Shown: one piece after another, positions 33,701 to 44,196 of the stretch
Layout: every line of letters begins with the position of its first letter
Position numbering within the stretch: position 1 is the first letter of the stretch
Origin: Hypomyces perniciosus
Lineage: Eukaryota; Ascomycota; Sordariomycetes; Hypocreales; Hypocreaceae
Length of the DNA: 64,000 nucleotides
Direction of reading: 5' to 3'
Assembly: GCA_008477525.1 (NCBI GenBank)
Contig: SPDT01000001.1
Coordinates: 2,170,001 to 2,234,000, forward strand
Translations under genes and position numbers: made by a program
The notes under the pieces: generated by a model
What the model was told of the DNA's origin: nothing
Seen by the model: the letters and a program-made list of their open reading frames with translations, nothing else
The model's database searches: none

Positions 33701-34391
33701 GAAAACATTGCCGAGATCTATCACGTCTTGGCCACCGCAGGTATCACGCTCAAAGAAGCCTTGTCGGCCCTCCCCGCGGGCATACACGTCAACCTCCAGA
33801 TACTGTACCCGAGTCCAGAGGAAGAGGAGGCGTTGGCTCTGGGCCCAGCTCTTGATGTGAACATCTATGTTGATTCTATCCTCACGGTTGTATTTGATCA
33901 CGCCCGAGCTCAGAGAGCGCACACTCAATCACCGGATGGCGTGCGGTCGATGGTTTTCAGCAGTTACAACGCGCGTCTCTGCACAGCCTTGAACTGGAAA
34001 CAGCCAAACTTCCCGGTCTTCCTGTGCAATGATCTCGGCAGGGATGACAGCACGGCGCAGAGTACCGGACGACGCACCATGTCGATCAAGGAGGCAGTGC
34101 GGATTGCCCAGGGCAATAACTTTATGGGTCTTATATGCTACTCTCGGCTTTTGGTAAGTTTCGATAAACAGCTGTTTCCGATCCTAGAAAAGAACTAACT
34201 TGGCAAAGGATATGGTGCCTGCACTGGTCGACGCCATCAAGTCGCACGGCCTTGCTCTCGTGATGGACAAATCATCTGATTCCCCTGACGCAAGCCCCCT
34301 TACGGACCCCTTCCCGCGGCCCCCGAACGGCGTCGACGGGGTTTTGAAAAGCCATGGTATTTTGCGTTTCAACGACTCGATAGACATGTAG
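30734..34391 (+). CDS. PHO81: PHO81/NUC-2-like phosphate-sensing CDK inhibitor (SPX-ankyrin-GDPD), seven exons
   Basis: Pho81 inhibits the Pho85-type cyclin-CDK when phosphate is low and so activates the phosphate-acquisition regulon. Coding exons are 30734-30735, 30825-30909, 31202-31324, 31388-31438, 31519-32314, 32373-34153 and 34209-34391, giving 1006 aa. The start codon is split: AT before an 89-bp intron (GTAAGT..CGCAG) and G after it, producing the expected MKFGKQIQKRQLEVPEY. Residues 1-~190 form the SPX domain (NYKALKKLIKKLSATP across a splice) that binds inositol pyrophosphates. Ankyrin repeats follow (~295-500, for example NCLHQAAIYGRHHVLEWGL, GWTPLVHAASEGSVECL). The C-terminus (~560-1006) is the divergent glycerophosphodiesterase-like domain. 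The length is close to family size (~1050). All splice junctions restore frame. Confidence 0.9.
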
Positions 34392-34608
34392 AATCCGTTT
34401 TCTCTCTGTTTGCTCATGCCCTCTCTTCTTTCTTGTCATTTCTCGTATTTGGGTTCGAATAAAACAACAGACAGTTCAAACAAGAGCGTTGCATTTTTTT
34501 TTTCTTTTGAAGGGGCAGAGGAAAAACGAATACAAAGACTTTGTTCTCGAAGAATATTGTGAGCTCTGATATTAACCTTGATAGTTCAAGACGTAGAAGA
34601 AACAGGAG

Positions 34609-35355
34609 TTATGCTCCTTTGTACTCGTATCTCAACCCTGACAAGTCCCTCTCTGGATCCACGCCGGCCATGATGACCTTGGCGGTTAAAGAGACAGAGT
34701 AGACCAGCCCAGGCAAATTGCCCATGCTGACCCAGGCGAAGCCCCCGCCTCGCTCATCACCGCGCACCAAGCCCATCAGTATCAACAAGGCTGTAAGACC
34801 TAAATTCAAGTATGGAAGATACGTTTCCAGGGGCGAGCCTCCTCCGCGACTGACTCCTACTCTGCCCAGCCTGTGTATAGAACTTGCTCTCGCTGCAGTT
34901 GCTGTAGCGCCGGTGGTAGAACGGCGACCGCTGGCCCAGACATCTAACGGCGCTATACCCGTTTCCGTGGGCGGCAGACGATATAATAGGAACGCCGTGG
35001 CGAGCAGCGAGGTTACGCCTAAGAGGGCGAACATGGCGGTAGAAGGGCGTAGGAGAGGACGGACGTAAGCGACGGTGGAGAGGAGGGGGAGGAGCAGGAG
35101 GAGACGGGCGAATTGAGCGTTGCGGGCGGCGTTTTCGGCAGCGAGAGTTTGGATGAAGTTTTCTTGCTCTGTTTTTCCCCATGGCGAAGGGATGTTGGTT
35201 AGTTGTGAGGAGGGTTTGGAGGGAGAGAGGGAGAGGGAGAGGGAGTGACCTTGTTCGTCCATGGCTTCAGGCTGGGAGTCCGAGTCCGAGTCCGAGTCGT
35301 GGGGGTAGTGGAATGTTCGTCTTAGACGGGCGGTTGTGCCCTGTAAGGACGCCAT
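34609..35355 (-). CDS. Small fungal membrane protein of unknown function
   Basis: Not recognised by name. The start MASLQGTTARLRRTF (ATG at 35353-35355) is preferred over a Met seven codons upstream. There are about four hydrophobic segments: FARLLLLLPLLSTVAYV, AMFALLGVTSLLATAFLLY, YLPYLNLGLTALLILMGLV and LPGLVYSVSLTAKVIMAGV. A low-complexity stretch encoded by CTCTCC repeats (35169-35249) can be read through. It can also be spliced as an 81-bp intron with an atypical GTCACT donor and a CTAAC branch-like site, joining MDEQ to EQENFIQTLAAENAARN. Both keep frame: 248 aa unspliced or 221 aa spliced. The location is a membrane, possibly ER or mitochondria. It diverges from COA1. Confidence 0.75.
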   Translation of the reverse strand: MASLQGTTARLRRTFHYPHDSDSDSDSQPEAMDEQGHSLSLSLSPSKPSSQLTNIPSPWGKTEQENFIQTLAAENAARNAQFARLLLLLPLLSTVAYVRPLLRPSTAMFALLGVTSLLATAFLLYRLPPTETGIAPLDVWASGRRSTTGATATAARASSIHRLGRVGVSRGGGSPLETYLPYLNLGLTALLILMGLVRGDERGGGFAWVSMGNLPGLVYSVSLTAKVIMAGVDPERDLSGLRYEYKGA

Positions 35356-35626
35356 TTCGAGGGAGCGAGCATGCACGCACTATTGAGGAGAGGATGAACA
35401 GGCAAAGTAGGAGTTGAAAAAAGAGAGGCGATGTGTATTGTGTGTGTATGTTGCGACGAAAGTGACGTGTGTGGAAGAGCTCCTCCTCAGCCTTATGACG
35501 CCACATGGTACATCCCACCTCCAGGACCCCTACCTACGCTAAAAATTCCAACCAAATCTTCAGCCTCACAGATGCTTCTGTCTGACTCCCACCCAGACAG
35601 ACTTGGAGAATCCAGACAGACAGTCG

Positions 35627-36367
35627 ATGTTGTCGCGAATCGCTCGACAGAGGCTGGTTGCCTCGCTACAGGGCAGCAGGGCAGCCAATTTGCCCGGCTG
35701 CCCACCATATTCGTCTCGAACTGGACGGGCGTTAATACAGCGGCGCTGGATGACGCCGGCGCCTAAACCTGGTGATGGACCGCTCATGTCCAGGCGGGCT
35801 GATCGTGAACTGCCAGGTATGTACCATATCGAACCTCCGAATCCCTTCAAAGCCCAATCTGACTGACCTGTGTGTTTCATAGACGTCGGCCAACTCAGCT
35901 CCGGCTGGCGCCGCACACTCCCCCTCTTCCTCGCCGTAGTCGCCGCCTGCTCCGTCGCCATCTTCAACTACCAGAAATCCTCATCGCCCATCGTCGCCTC
36001 CACGCTGTACGCCCTGCGCACGTCCCCCAGGGCGCGCGCGCTGCTCGGCGACGAGATCTACTTCAAGCACCAGATCCCCTGGATCAGCGGCGAGATGAAC
36101 CAGATGCGGGGGCGCATCGACGTGTCATTCTCGGTGAGGGGCACCAAGGCGACGGGCGTGATGCGCTTTGCGAGCTTCAGGCCGTCGAGCAAGGCGCTGT
36201 TCGAGACGACGGTGTGGAGCTTGACGGCGGAGGATGGGAGCGTGGTGAATCTGCTGGAGGGGGATGATCCGTTCAAGGGCATGTTGGGCGATGACGAGCT
36301 GCCGTCTGTGGAGGAGGTGGATGGCCAGACGAGGGGGTTTAGACAGCACGGATCCTATAACAGGTGA
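35627..36367 (+). CDS. COA1: Cytochrome c oxidase assembly factor COA1, two exons
   Basis: Exons 35627-35816 and 35883-36367 (66-bp intron, GTATGT..CATAG) give 224 aa. Coa1 is an inner-membrane mitochondrial protein that stabilises newly made Cox1 during complex IV assembly. The N-terminus (MLSRIARQRLVASLQGSRAA) is basic and hydroxylated, a mitochondrial presequence. One membrane segment follows the splice (TLPLFLAVVAACSVAIFNY). Then comes the Coa1/Tim21-type domain, with ALLGDEIYFKHQIPWISGEM and a beta-rich RGRIDVSFSVRGTKATGVMR-like stretch. An in-frame ATG 24 bp upstream is possible. The promoter (35356-35626) is shared with the divergent membrane-protein gene. Confidence 0.85.
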
Positions 36368-36526
36368 AGATGGACAAAAAAGGCATGCGTCGTCGATATG
36401 GAAAGGAGGCGTAAAGAGTCTTGTACATGTACTAGTGATCATGTATTCTATAAATACAAAGCCCGCTTTTCTGTTTCATTACCGTTCCTTTTTTCTTCAT
36501 TCTTCATCCCGATGTGCAGATAATTT

Positions 36527-37534
36527 TTACGCCTCCGCCAAGCCCGCCTGTCTCTGCGTCTGCATCTCCAGATGTCGTTTCCTCGCCTGCTCCAACGCTT
36601 CCTCGGCATCGGGATGTCTGGCCTCCAGGTCCGCCAGCGCCTTCTGACGATACGGCACCGCCGGTGCTTTGCGCTTCTTCGCATCCTGAATCTTCACGAT
36701 CCTGCCCTTGGGACCGGGCACGGGTCCACTGACCAGCACGATGCCCAGCTCGTTGTCCACCTTGAGCACCTTGAGGTTCTGCACCGTGTTCCACTCGTTG
36801 CCCATTCGCCCAGGCATCTTCTTTCCGGGGATAACACGACTACCACCACCCTGTGAGGGACCTGTGGAACCGATTGTTCGATGGTTCTTTGAGTTTCCGT
36901 GTGATGCCTCCTGACCCTTGAAGCCGTGTCTCTTCATACCACCCGCGAAGCCCATGCCGCGCGACCGGGCTCGCACATCGACATACTGGCCCAGCTGGAA
37001 CCAATCCGGGAGCAATTGCACACCAATAGGCAACAAGCCCTCCTGGTCGCGCACCATAAACTCGGCCAATTCAGCCTTGGGCGCAATACCCTTCGCCTCG
37101 TAGTATCCCAACATCGGACTCGCAACGTTCCTCCCATGTCTAGATCCCAGGCCAATCTGCACAGCCCAGTACCCATGCTTCTCCCTCGTCTTGTTCGCCA
37201 CAACCTGCACCTGATCCAGCTGCAGCACCGTGCACGGCACACGAGTCTTGCCGACGAAGATGCTTGTCATGCCCTTCTTGATGGCCAACGCGCCGGTGCG
37301 CAGAGGCGTGGTATTCTCACGGCGCGCGAGCGCAGCGGCGGGACCGGTGGTGAGAGCGGGCAGGCCGGCATTGGGCTGGTTGAAGCGCTTGTGCTTGGAT
37401 CGGGGGGGAGCTGTTGACCAGCCGTATTTGACGCCTCGTTGGGGAATGAGTGGGAGGAGGAGGCGGCGGCCGGTGTCGGGTCGGTTGGCAGTGATGCGTG
37501 GCAGAGCCACTCGTATGGGAAGACGGGGCGGCAT
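36527..37534 (-). CDS. MRPL9: Mitochondrial large-subunit ribosomal protein uL3m (MRPL9)
   Basis: Single-exon gene. From the ATG at 37532-37534 it encodes 335 aa. The frame extends 29 codons further up to 37621, but that extra part is Thr/Ser-rich and MPPRLPIRVALPRITANR looks like the presequence. The uL3 signatures are strong: RTGALAIKKGMTSIFV, the central loop GMGFAGGMKRHGFKGQ and NHRTIGSTGPSQGGGSRV, then PGKKMPGRMGN. The protein binds 23S-type rRNA near the peptidyl-transferase centre of the mitoribosome. The C-terminal ~40 residues are a charged helical extension (DLEARHPDAEEALEQARKRH). It converges with COA1, the stops lying 160 bp apart. Confidence 0.92.
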   Translation of the reverse strand: MPPRLPIRVALPRITANRPDTGRRLLLPLIPQRGVKYGWSTAPPRSKHKRFNQPNAGLPALTTGPAAALARRENTTPLRTGALAIKKGMTSIFVGKTRVPCTVLQLDQVQVVANKTREKHGYWAVQIGLGSRHGRNVASPMLGYYEAKGIAPKAELAEFMVRDQEGLLPIGVQLLPDWFQLGQYVDVRARSRGMGFAGGMKRHGFKGQEASHGNSKNHRTIGSTGPSQGGGSRVIPGKKMPGRMGNEWNTVQNLKVLKVDNELGIVLVSGPVPGPKGRIVKIQDAKKRKAPAVPYRQKALADLEARHPDAEEALEQARKRHLEMQTQRQAGLAEA

Positions 37535-37789
37535 TGTGCCGCTGTTTGTGAGAATTGAGGAGGTGGTAGTGGTGGTGATGCTGGTGGGATGGGTTTGGAG
37601 GTTGTTTTCAGAAGCCTCCAAACTCCAAATTCCATGTCACGTGTGGTGCCGTACTCTGGAGGAGTGGTTCTCAAAATTAAGCCGAAGCTTTTCCGACACG
37701 GCTCCACAAGACTATATGTCGCAGTATCATCTTATCGGATTCTAAACCTCCACCTTATCCCAGTTGCGTCACTGCAATTGCTCCTAATG

Positions 37790-38961
37790 TCTCCCATTCC
37801 CCTACATCGCCCTCCATTTCCTTTCCCCTTAATTGAGGGCAGCGCCAGTCGCATCTCGTTCTATCATCCGGCTTACTCTCCGCCTACTAACTATCTCTTC
37901 ACACTTCCCTGTGTCGATCCTGTTGACGCCGACTGTCAGACAAAGGGCGTGCATCACTGAACTGCGCTCGTCGCATGCCTGATCATCGCGCACAATGCTT
38001 TCGACACGGGGCGGCTCTATTTTGACCGGGAATGCAACCGTCCCGTTGAGGTGCCACTAGATGGAGTGCTACCCGAGGGGAAGTACTTCTTCCTATCAAC
38101 TCCGATCGTAATGTTGCCTCTCCCTCCATCGGCCTTCAAGACTTGGAGCGCTGCGCTGCTGACATCCCTTGAAAACAAGCGACGTATCGATATCCAGTCG
38201 TGCCCAGCTTCCGAGACTGGCCATTTCCGCATGACCGTATCGCCGACATCTGGCCATCACCAAGTCCAGCGTCTGATGTGCTGTCACGCTGTGTACTGAC
38301 GAATTACGGGTTCGGCCTTTCAAAATGCCGTCTAGTGCCGAAAGAGGAAAACCAATGGTTCATGATGAATGGAATGTCGCAGTACGGTGTTGACAAGTGG
38401 GATGTGAACGACTCCCAGAATCGGATCCTCATGAGGGCTGACATTCACCAATGCTTCGATAACCGCATGTTTGCTATCACGCCAAAGCCCGAGTTGGCCG
38501 CAGCTGAGGGCTTGGAGGCTACTTCCACAGCCTCAGCGTATGTCGTCCATTTTTTTGGAGCCCGGGCCAACGAGTTCTCGGGCTTATACCACAACACGCC
38601 CTTGCAATACCTCAAGAATGTGAGCCCGGAATTCATTTTCGCCCGCTTCGCCTGGACTGTCCTTGATCTCGTCAAGCCGTTTATCCTATCAATGCGACAG
38701 CGCTACGTCATTCGGTGCCATCACAAGGGTGATCACATCGAATGGAAGGCTGAAGATTTGTCCGGATCGAAGCTAGAGGAGCTCTACGGGGACGGAGGAT
38801 CCCAAAGCGCTAGCCAGGATGAGGATGAAATGCATGATACTGATGAATGCTATGCAAGTGAAGAGGATGATGACATGCGTGAGGCCAACGAATGGTATGA
38901 GAATACGATGAGTGAAGAAAAGAAGGGCCGAAAGCGCACTCGCAGCTTCGACGTTGGCTGA
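37790..38961 (+). pseudogene. Decayed fungal HNH-endonuclease-type gene
   Basis: Two blocks of family-like sequence lie in different frames. The first frame from the ATG at 37790 reads SRISFYHPAYSPP.. to KGVHH, then an in-frame TGA (37958-37960). Beyond it the same frame continues TALVACLIIAHNAFDTGR and VPLDGVLPEGKYFFL, so coding resemblance spans the stop. After about 38107 homology moves to another frame, RYPVVPSFRDWPFPHD and onward to a stop at 38959-38961. No GT..AG intron of suitable phase joins the two. The nuclease core CVLTNYGFGLSKCRLVPKEE and NRILMRADIHQCFDNRMF is present. The residue normally His before the LVP motif reads Arg (CGT, 38329-38331). An acidic tail follows. Such HNH genes are numerous and fast-turning in filamentous fungi. 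A shorter gene starting inside the second frame is an alternative. Confidence 0.6.
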
Positions 38962-39463
38962 AGCCTCTCCATGCACCATCGTTCCCAGATCCATCAACTC
39001 ATCACAATACATCGTTGATATTTCAAGGCCGGTGTATCATTATGACGGATGGCTCTTATTGCTAGAGATACCTCTCATTGCTAGAGACGACTCTAAATTG
39101 CTTGTTGCTATATCACCCTTATTATTGTAGATACTAACTCCTTATACAGCTATACAAGAGAAGAGGCTCTTAATATTATATATAACCACCTTGTACCTTA
39201 TACTCCGTTGGGTGACTATACCACCGCTTATCTGCGTAGCTGTTTCACTACAATGCATCTTCGAACCCAGGCCTAGAACAAACTCATCAAGCCAAAGAAG
39301 CTCGCAGGCCTTCATTTGGATCCTGCTCTGCCGTCTACCAAGCCATTATCAGACATTGATAGTGACTTCATGGCCCTGAACAAGACGTGATCCTTTGTGG
39401 GTGATAAATGAGATAGTATTGCAAACAAGGCTTTTATTCTGCTTCATATCCTTCATCCATCCC
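38962..39463. other. Intergenic region after the HNH pseudogene
   Basis: No gene is seen. A TACTCCGTT variant of the dispersed motif is at 39201-39209. The right part forms the 3' end of the PITH-domain gene. Confidence 0.5.
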
Positions 39464-40243
39464 TCACATCCCAGGCCCTCTCCCTCCAATCCCACTCCCC
39501 ATCTCATTCACACTCGTCCCCTTCACCTTATGATCCCCCGGCTGCGCCGCCGCCTCATAGATGATATTCGTCGGCGCTTTCCCCAACTTCGTCCACTCGC
39601 CCTTGAAGCCCACATAACTAATCCGCGAGACGTCCTCTGCGCCATCGCCAAAGTTGTCCACGAAGAAGAGCACCAGTCTGTGGACGCTGCTGAAGAGCGC
39701 GCGCTTCACGGGGATCTCCTGCACGTCAGACGTCTGCGAGAGCTCTAGGACCTGCACGGGCGTTGAGTCCTCTGCGGCGGCGAAGTCGATGTCGTCGCGG
39801 TTGATGAAGAGGTGCACCGTTTTGGGAGCGGAGGAGGAGGCTGAGGTGCGGAGGAGGATGGAATGAAGCTTGACTTGGGCCGTGAACCTGAGAAATATTT
39901 AGTGTTTTTGTATCTCATATACAATATCACGGGGGATGAAGAAGTGATGTGTATGGCTTCGTGAAAGAGAGAGAGAGAGAGAGACGTACGGCACTGTCAT
40001 GAGAAGCTGCTCATCTGCATCGCTCTCCAGCTCAGGCTGAGCCGTCAACCGCTCCGCCCACGTCTTCTCGACAATCGCCTTGCCTGCATCTCGCCGCGAC
40101 TCGTTGAGCGTCGTGACTTCGTCAAAGTTGATTTGCTCGTATAGCGAAGACTGCAGCGCGGGCGTTATGTCATCGGAGTGGTCGTGCTCATGGTGGTGAT
40201 CATGTCCGCCATGGCCGGCGTGCTCGTCGTGGCAGTGGGACAT
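39464..40243 (-). CDS. PITH-domain protein (PITHD1 / thioredoxin-like C-terminal family), two exons
   Basis: Exon 1 39990-40243 and exon 2 39464-39887, separated by a 102-bp intron (GTACGT..CTCAG) containing a GA-dinucleotide run, give 225 aa. The N-terminus is His/Asp-rich (HCHDEHAGHGGHDHHHEHDH), suggestive of metal binding. The PITH beta-sandwich follows, with LYEQINFDEVTTLNE, PFTAQVKLHSILLRTS restored by the splice, VHLFINRDDIDF and SRISYVGFKGEWT. The PITH fold occurs at the C-terminus of thioredoxin-like TXNL1, where it contacts the 26S proteasome, and in stand-alone PITHD1. The role in fungi is not established, and it is probably cytosolic. Confidence 0.88.
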
Positions 40244-40628
40244 TTCTGCTGTCCTCTATTTCTGAGGAAGACTTTTTTTTAAATCTGAAGATGAGATGTG
40301 CCGTGATTTGTAGGGTGAGGTTGTATGTTGGTGAAGTTCTAAGTGAAGCATAAGAGGTGCACGTTATCTAGTAGGTAGGGTTCTTTAAGGCAGTGATCTC
40401 GCCCCGCAAGTAACTGCTGAAGTGCGCCTCAACTGCTATTTTGCCACACATACAATCAACCCAGTTGTCCATAGTAACATCAGCTATCAATAATAGGCAT
40501 GCTGCAAAATAATATATTTCATAAATCGACAATGGTTTCCTGACTCCTTGTTATTCTTTTATATCTCGTTGTCCTCAGACCATATATCCTTAATTCTACT
40601 ACAATATGCAATCGTGGTTCCCCCCAAA
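40244..40628. other. Intergenic region between PITH gene 5' end and RRN6 3' end
   Basis: Contains the PITH-gene promoter and the RRN6 3' end. No gene or structured RNA is evident. Confidence 0.5.
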
Positions 40629-43600
40629 CTATCTGAATCCACTCTTCCGCTTCCCCTTCTTCGCCTTCTTTCTGTCTCCAAAAGCTCCTGGAACAGGTTG
40701 ACTCATCGTCACAAACGGAGCCTGGCTCTGTGACGCCTCCGGAACCACCTGACTCGACATAATTTGCACCGGTGGAGGCCTGACTGGCGTCCAACCAACA
40801 TCATCTGGTAGGCCTTGCCTCTTGAACGTAGGGCGCTTGTACTTCTCAGTCCTCGCTTTGCGTTTGGCCTCTATTCTCTGTAGTCGCTCTCTCGCACCCC
40901 TGGAAAGTTCTTCATTCGCCTTTGCGATACTTGATATGTAATCGCTCGGGTCGACACCTCGCTCGGTAGGCCAGTATGATAACACCTTTGCCTGTTTTGA
41001 AACATCAAGCTTGTTGGCTCGAATGGATGGGCAAAGCAGCTGCAGCCGTTGAATTGCCCCATCAGTGGCGGGGGATGCCGTAGAACTGACTTGCGAGGAC
41101 TGAATGCCTCGGGAACTCGGGAGTGACGATTGGATGGTCTGGGAGCTTCGCGGCACAGCCTGACTTTCTTCGAATTCCTCAGAGCTGGTAGGTCCCAATA
41201 GTGGAGTGTCCTGAACCATGATTCCATAGTTAGATAAAAAGACGTCTCTTGCCAATTCGGAAATCCATATTCGCCGAACACGCTTCATCTCCTCGGTGTA
41301 AATAGCCTCCACTGGTTTGATCCAGAGGTCGTAAAAGTACCGACGCAAGTACGGCAAGCCAAGCAGCCAAATGTGTTCGTCGTTCGACCTTTGTGCTCTG
41401 AACTGAGTGATGACAACCTGCTCACTATTCTCGTCAAACAAGTTTTCTATATCTCTTTCCATGCCGTTGTCAGGTGATTCGTATTCTCCCGATGGCGCGA
41501 GTTTTTCAACTACCTCCCCCCTAAAGTTCAATGTGAGCGCTTGTACATCGCGATCCTAGAAGATAAGATTGTGGTGTCACCTACCATGTGAGCATAGAGA
41601 GCCTCCCCTTGTCCAGTCCCTTATCGAGTACTTGCCGAAGGGCATCAAACAATTTGGAAGGAAGGCCTGTTTCGCCTTGTTTCGCCGATAATTCCAAAGA
41701 CTGTCGAAGGGCTTGGTAGAGCACATCGACCTTCAACTTAACAGGCTGCGGACTTCGCGAGTCTCGATTTTGCTGCTGACGGGGCTTTTGTACGTCTTCC
41801 TCTGTCGCTTCCCTCTGATATAGGACATTCTCTAAGTCATCAGCAGTCATTTCATCTGGGAGGACAAATGCACTGGAGATGCGACCTTTCAAGAATTCTC
41901 TTCTCTTCATCCGGTCCCGCTGCAGCTTAGGTTTTGAGACAACAGGTGTCTTGGGGTGGGTGATCTGCAGTGTTGGATCATCAGAGATGGCGCAAACACA
42001 GTGCCGTAGACTCAGGTCATCCTTCAAGAGGCTTAATTGGTAGAACTTTGTACCTCTCTTACAATAATCTATCCCTGGACTTGAGGCACCAGGCTTCATG
42101 GAGATTGCCATCTTGACTGGGTCGACTCTCAAGAGTTGAATGAAATTTCGAGCATGCAACTCTTCACCACTAGGGAGCGAGATCGTGTCACGGTGCCATT
42201 GTGGAATCTTGCTCTCACTCGAGAAAGTAAACCAATAGACGCAGAGTTGCTGTTTCTCCGGGCAATGAACAAAAATTAGCGACGTGTCTGGATCACCATC
42301 TGATGCTGGGCATATGAACATCCTTGCATCGCTGCGCTTAGTTCCTAGATGTGGACAGCTGAGAAGAATCGCCGGCTTCTCAGGCAGCCTCCGTAAAGTA
42401 TTGTAATTGAAGACGTCGACCCAGATTATATGGTGTTTCGTCAGAATGAAGACGTGACTTTGACGAACTGGACTGCGCTGAATGTCGAGAATCAAATCCG
42501 GTTTTCCCTTCTGTGTGGTGAATGGACGAAGTTTCGGGAGCAAGATGTTTGATTTAAGATCCAAGACCTCAATTCTCTCGCGATTCCACATCAAAAGATG
42601 TCGGGCAACTGTGTCTGGTTTACCACTCTCAAGAGGCGGAGGGGTATCCTCCAACTGTACCGCCTCAGTCCGCCCAACGACAAGTATGCCGTGCTTTTCA
42701 GCTGGGTGGGAAGACTGAGAAGGCAGTGTATCTAGCAGGCCTTCGGAAATGTGTCCGCACTTTACCAGGGATGGTCGTCCATCGCTCTTTTTCTGCAAGG
42801 CACCTAGAAGGTCCCACAGACTCCAGTAGCCGCACTCCTCTATGATGGCAACCTGTGGAGATCGACTTGATACCGTAGGAACAAATACCGCATCAGAATG
42901 AGCACTCCCGCCTGTGTGTTGATGGTAGATTGTCACTACAGGGTTCGGATTCAGAAAAGACGGTCGCTCCGATAGTGACATGTTACGTGGCCGGCGTGAA
43001 ACCGTGAGAGTCCTGCGATATTCCGGTCGTAGAATCGTCGTGGAAGTCTGTTTCTGAACCAGGAGCCAGCGATGCACCTCACTTTGCAACTGGTCGCCGC
43101 CGAATTTGACCTGTAAGATTGGTAGCCCATCGTTTGCCCATATCGCTTCATCTACCCTGTCGGTCGGGTCAGGGGCTGATATGTTGAGAAATGCATCTTT
43201 GCTATTCCCCCATTGCCACTGCGTATCGTCTATCCGAGCGAGGCGCAGGAGCTCTCCAGACTCTCCAGAGGCGACGGCCATCACCGATACTACCTTGGCC
43301 TTGGCTTTATCTGCGACGTCTGGAGCATGTCCAATAGCAAGAAGAGGCCTATCGTTAGCAACCTCCTCTGATACTTTAAAGTGGTTCATATCTTCCTTCA
43401 GGATATCCTGAAAGGCCGTGTTGCCCATAAATGCCCCGGGACGGGTCTTGAGAAGCCATCGTTCCTGCGCCTTACGTTCTGGCCAAAGCTTTGAGGACGG
43501 TTCGAGAACCTCAGTCTTCGATGGCGGGTAAAGTGTCTTTAATGGGCCAACGATGTTGAAATGAGGAACTATGAATATGTGTCAATGCTGAATGGCCCAT

Positions 43601-43749
43601 GCACTCTCAGCAACTGCAAACTTACAGCGAGAAGTGAACCGTGACGCCTCCAAAGACCCAGGTCCATCTTCAGGGTTTTCTCGGGGGACATATATCAGTG
43701 CCCCAGGGTGCCCAAGGCTCGTAGGCCTAAGAAACCGCCGCTCAGCCAT
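40629..43749 (-). CDS. RRN6: RNA polymerase I-specific initiation factor RRN6-like, three exons
   Basis: Rrn6 is the large WD/beta-propeller subunit of the core factor that recruits Pol I to rDNA promoters. Exons 43626-43749, 41585-43568 and 40629-41520 give 999 aa. The introns are 57 bp (GTAAGT..CATAG) and 64 bp (GTAGGT..TTTAG). For the second, a nearer acceptor would leave only 29 bp and break the frame, so the TTTAG at 41521 is used, joining MLTW to GEVVEKLAP. The start MAERRFLRPTSLGHPG is family-like. The middle has propeller-type strands (VAIIEECGYWSLWDLLG, HVFILTKHHIIWVDVF). The C-terminus ends in a lysine-rich tail (DRKKAKKGKRKSGFR), as in Rrn6 proteins. It diverges from SPC25. Confidence 0.82.
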
Positions 43750-44196
43750 TCGGGCCAAGTGAGGATTTCCAGTGTTGCGAAAGAGTGACGGTTATACTTT
43801 TCATCTCGAGGGCCCCATAGAACACAGGTTGAAAGGCGGCGGAGGAATAGGCGGTGGTTCTTCAGACTGGCATTGGAAAGCTTTGAGATCCAACAGGCCT
43901 ATCGAATTAGCCAAAAAGCACCATGTCACTTCTCGGATTCAATTCGGCCTGGCGTCTTCTGATGCTTCGCCGTTGTGAATCAAAGTTCAACGTTCGGGTC
44001 AACACGTGACCGAAGTCAGACGAGTTCCGTGCGCCACATCTGCATCGTCGACCCAGCAACGCGACTTTTGACGTAAACACTATCGCCAGCCCAAGAGATC
44101 GTGTTCCCCACGCCAAACGACACAATCACATCGTCAGAGCATCAAATCAGATAAATCGCTACAGGAAAAGTGCACTTTGAAAAGACCGATATCGCG
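43750..44196. promoter_or_regulatory. Divergent promoter region RRN6 / SPC25
   Basis: About 450 bp separate the two start codons. No supported gene lies here. The strip just left of 44197 (GAAAAGACCGATATCGCG) is the SPC25 leader. Confidence 0.5.

Noticed and set aside
37535..37621. N-terminal extension of uL3m starting MEASEN
   Set aside because: Thr/Ser-rich and unlike a presequence; the Met at 37534 directly begins a basic mitochondrial leader.
41521..41584. 29-bp intron using the nearer CTTCTAG acceptor in RRN6
   Set aside because: Too short for a spliceosomal intron and puts the next exon out of frame; the TTTAG at 41521 restores frame with a 64-bp intron.
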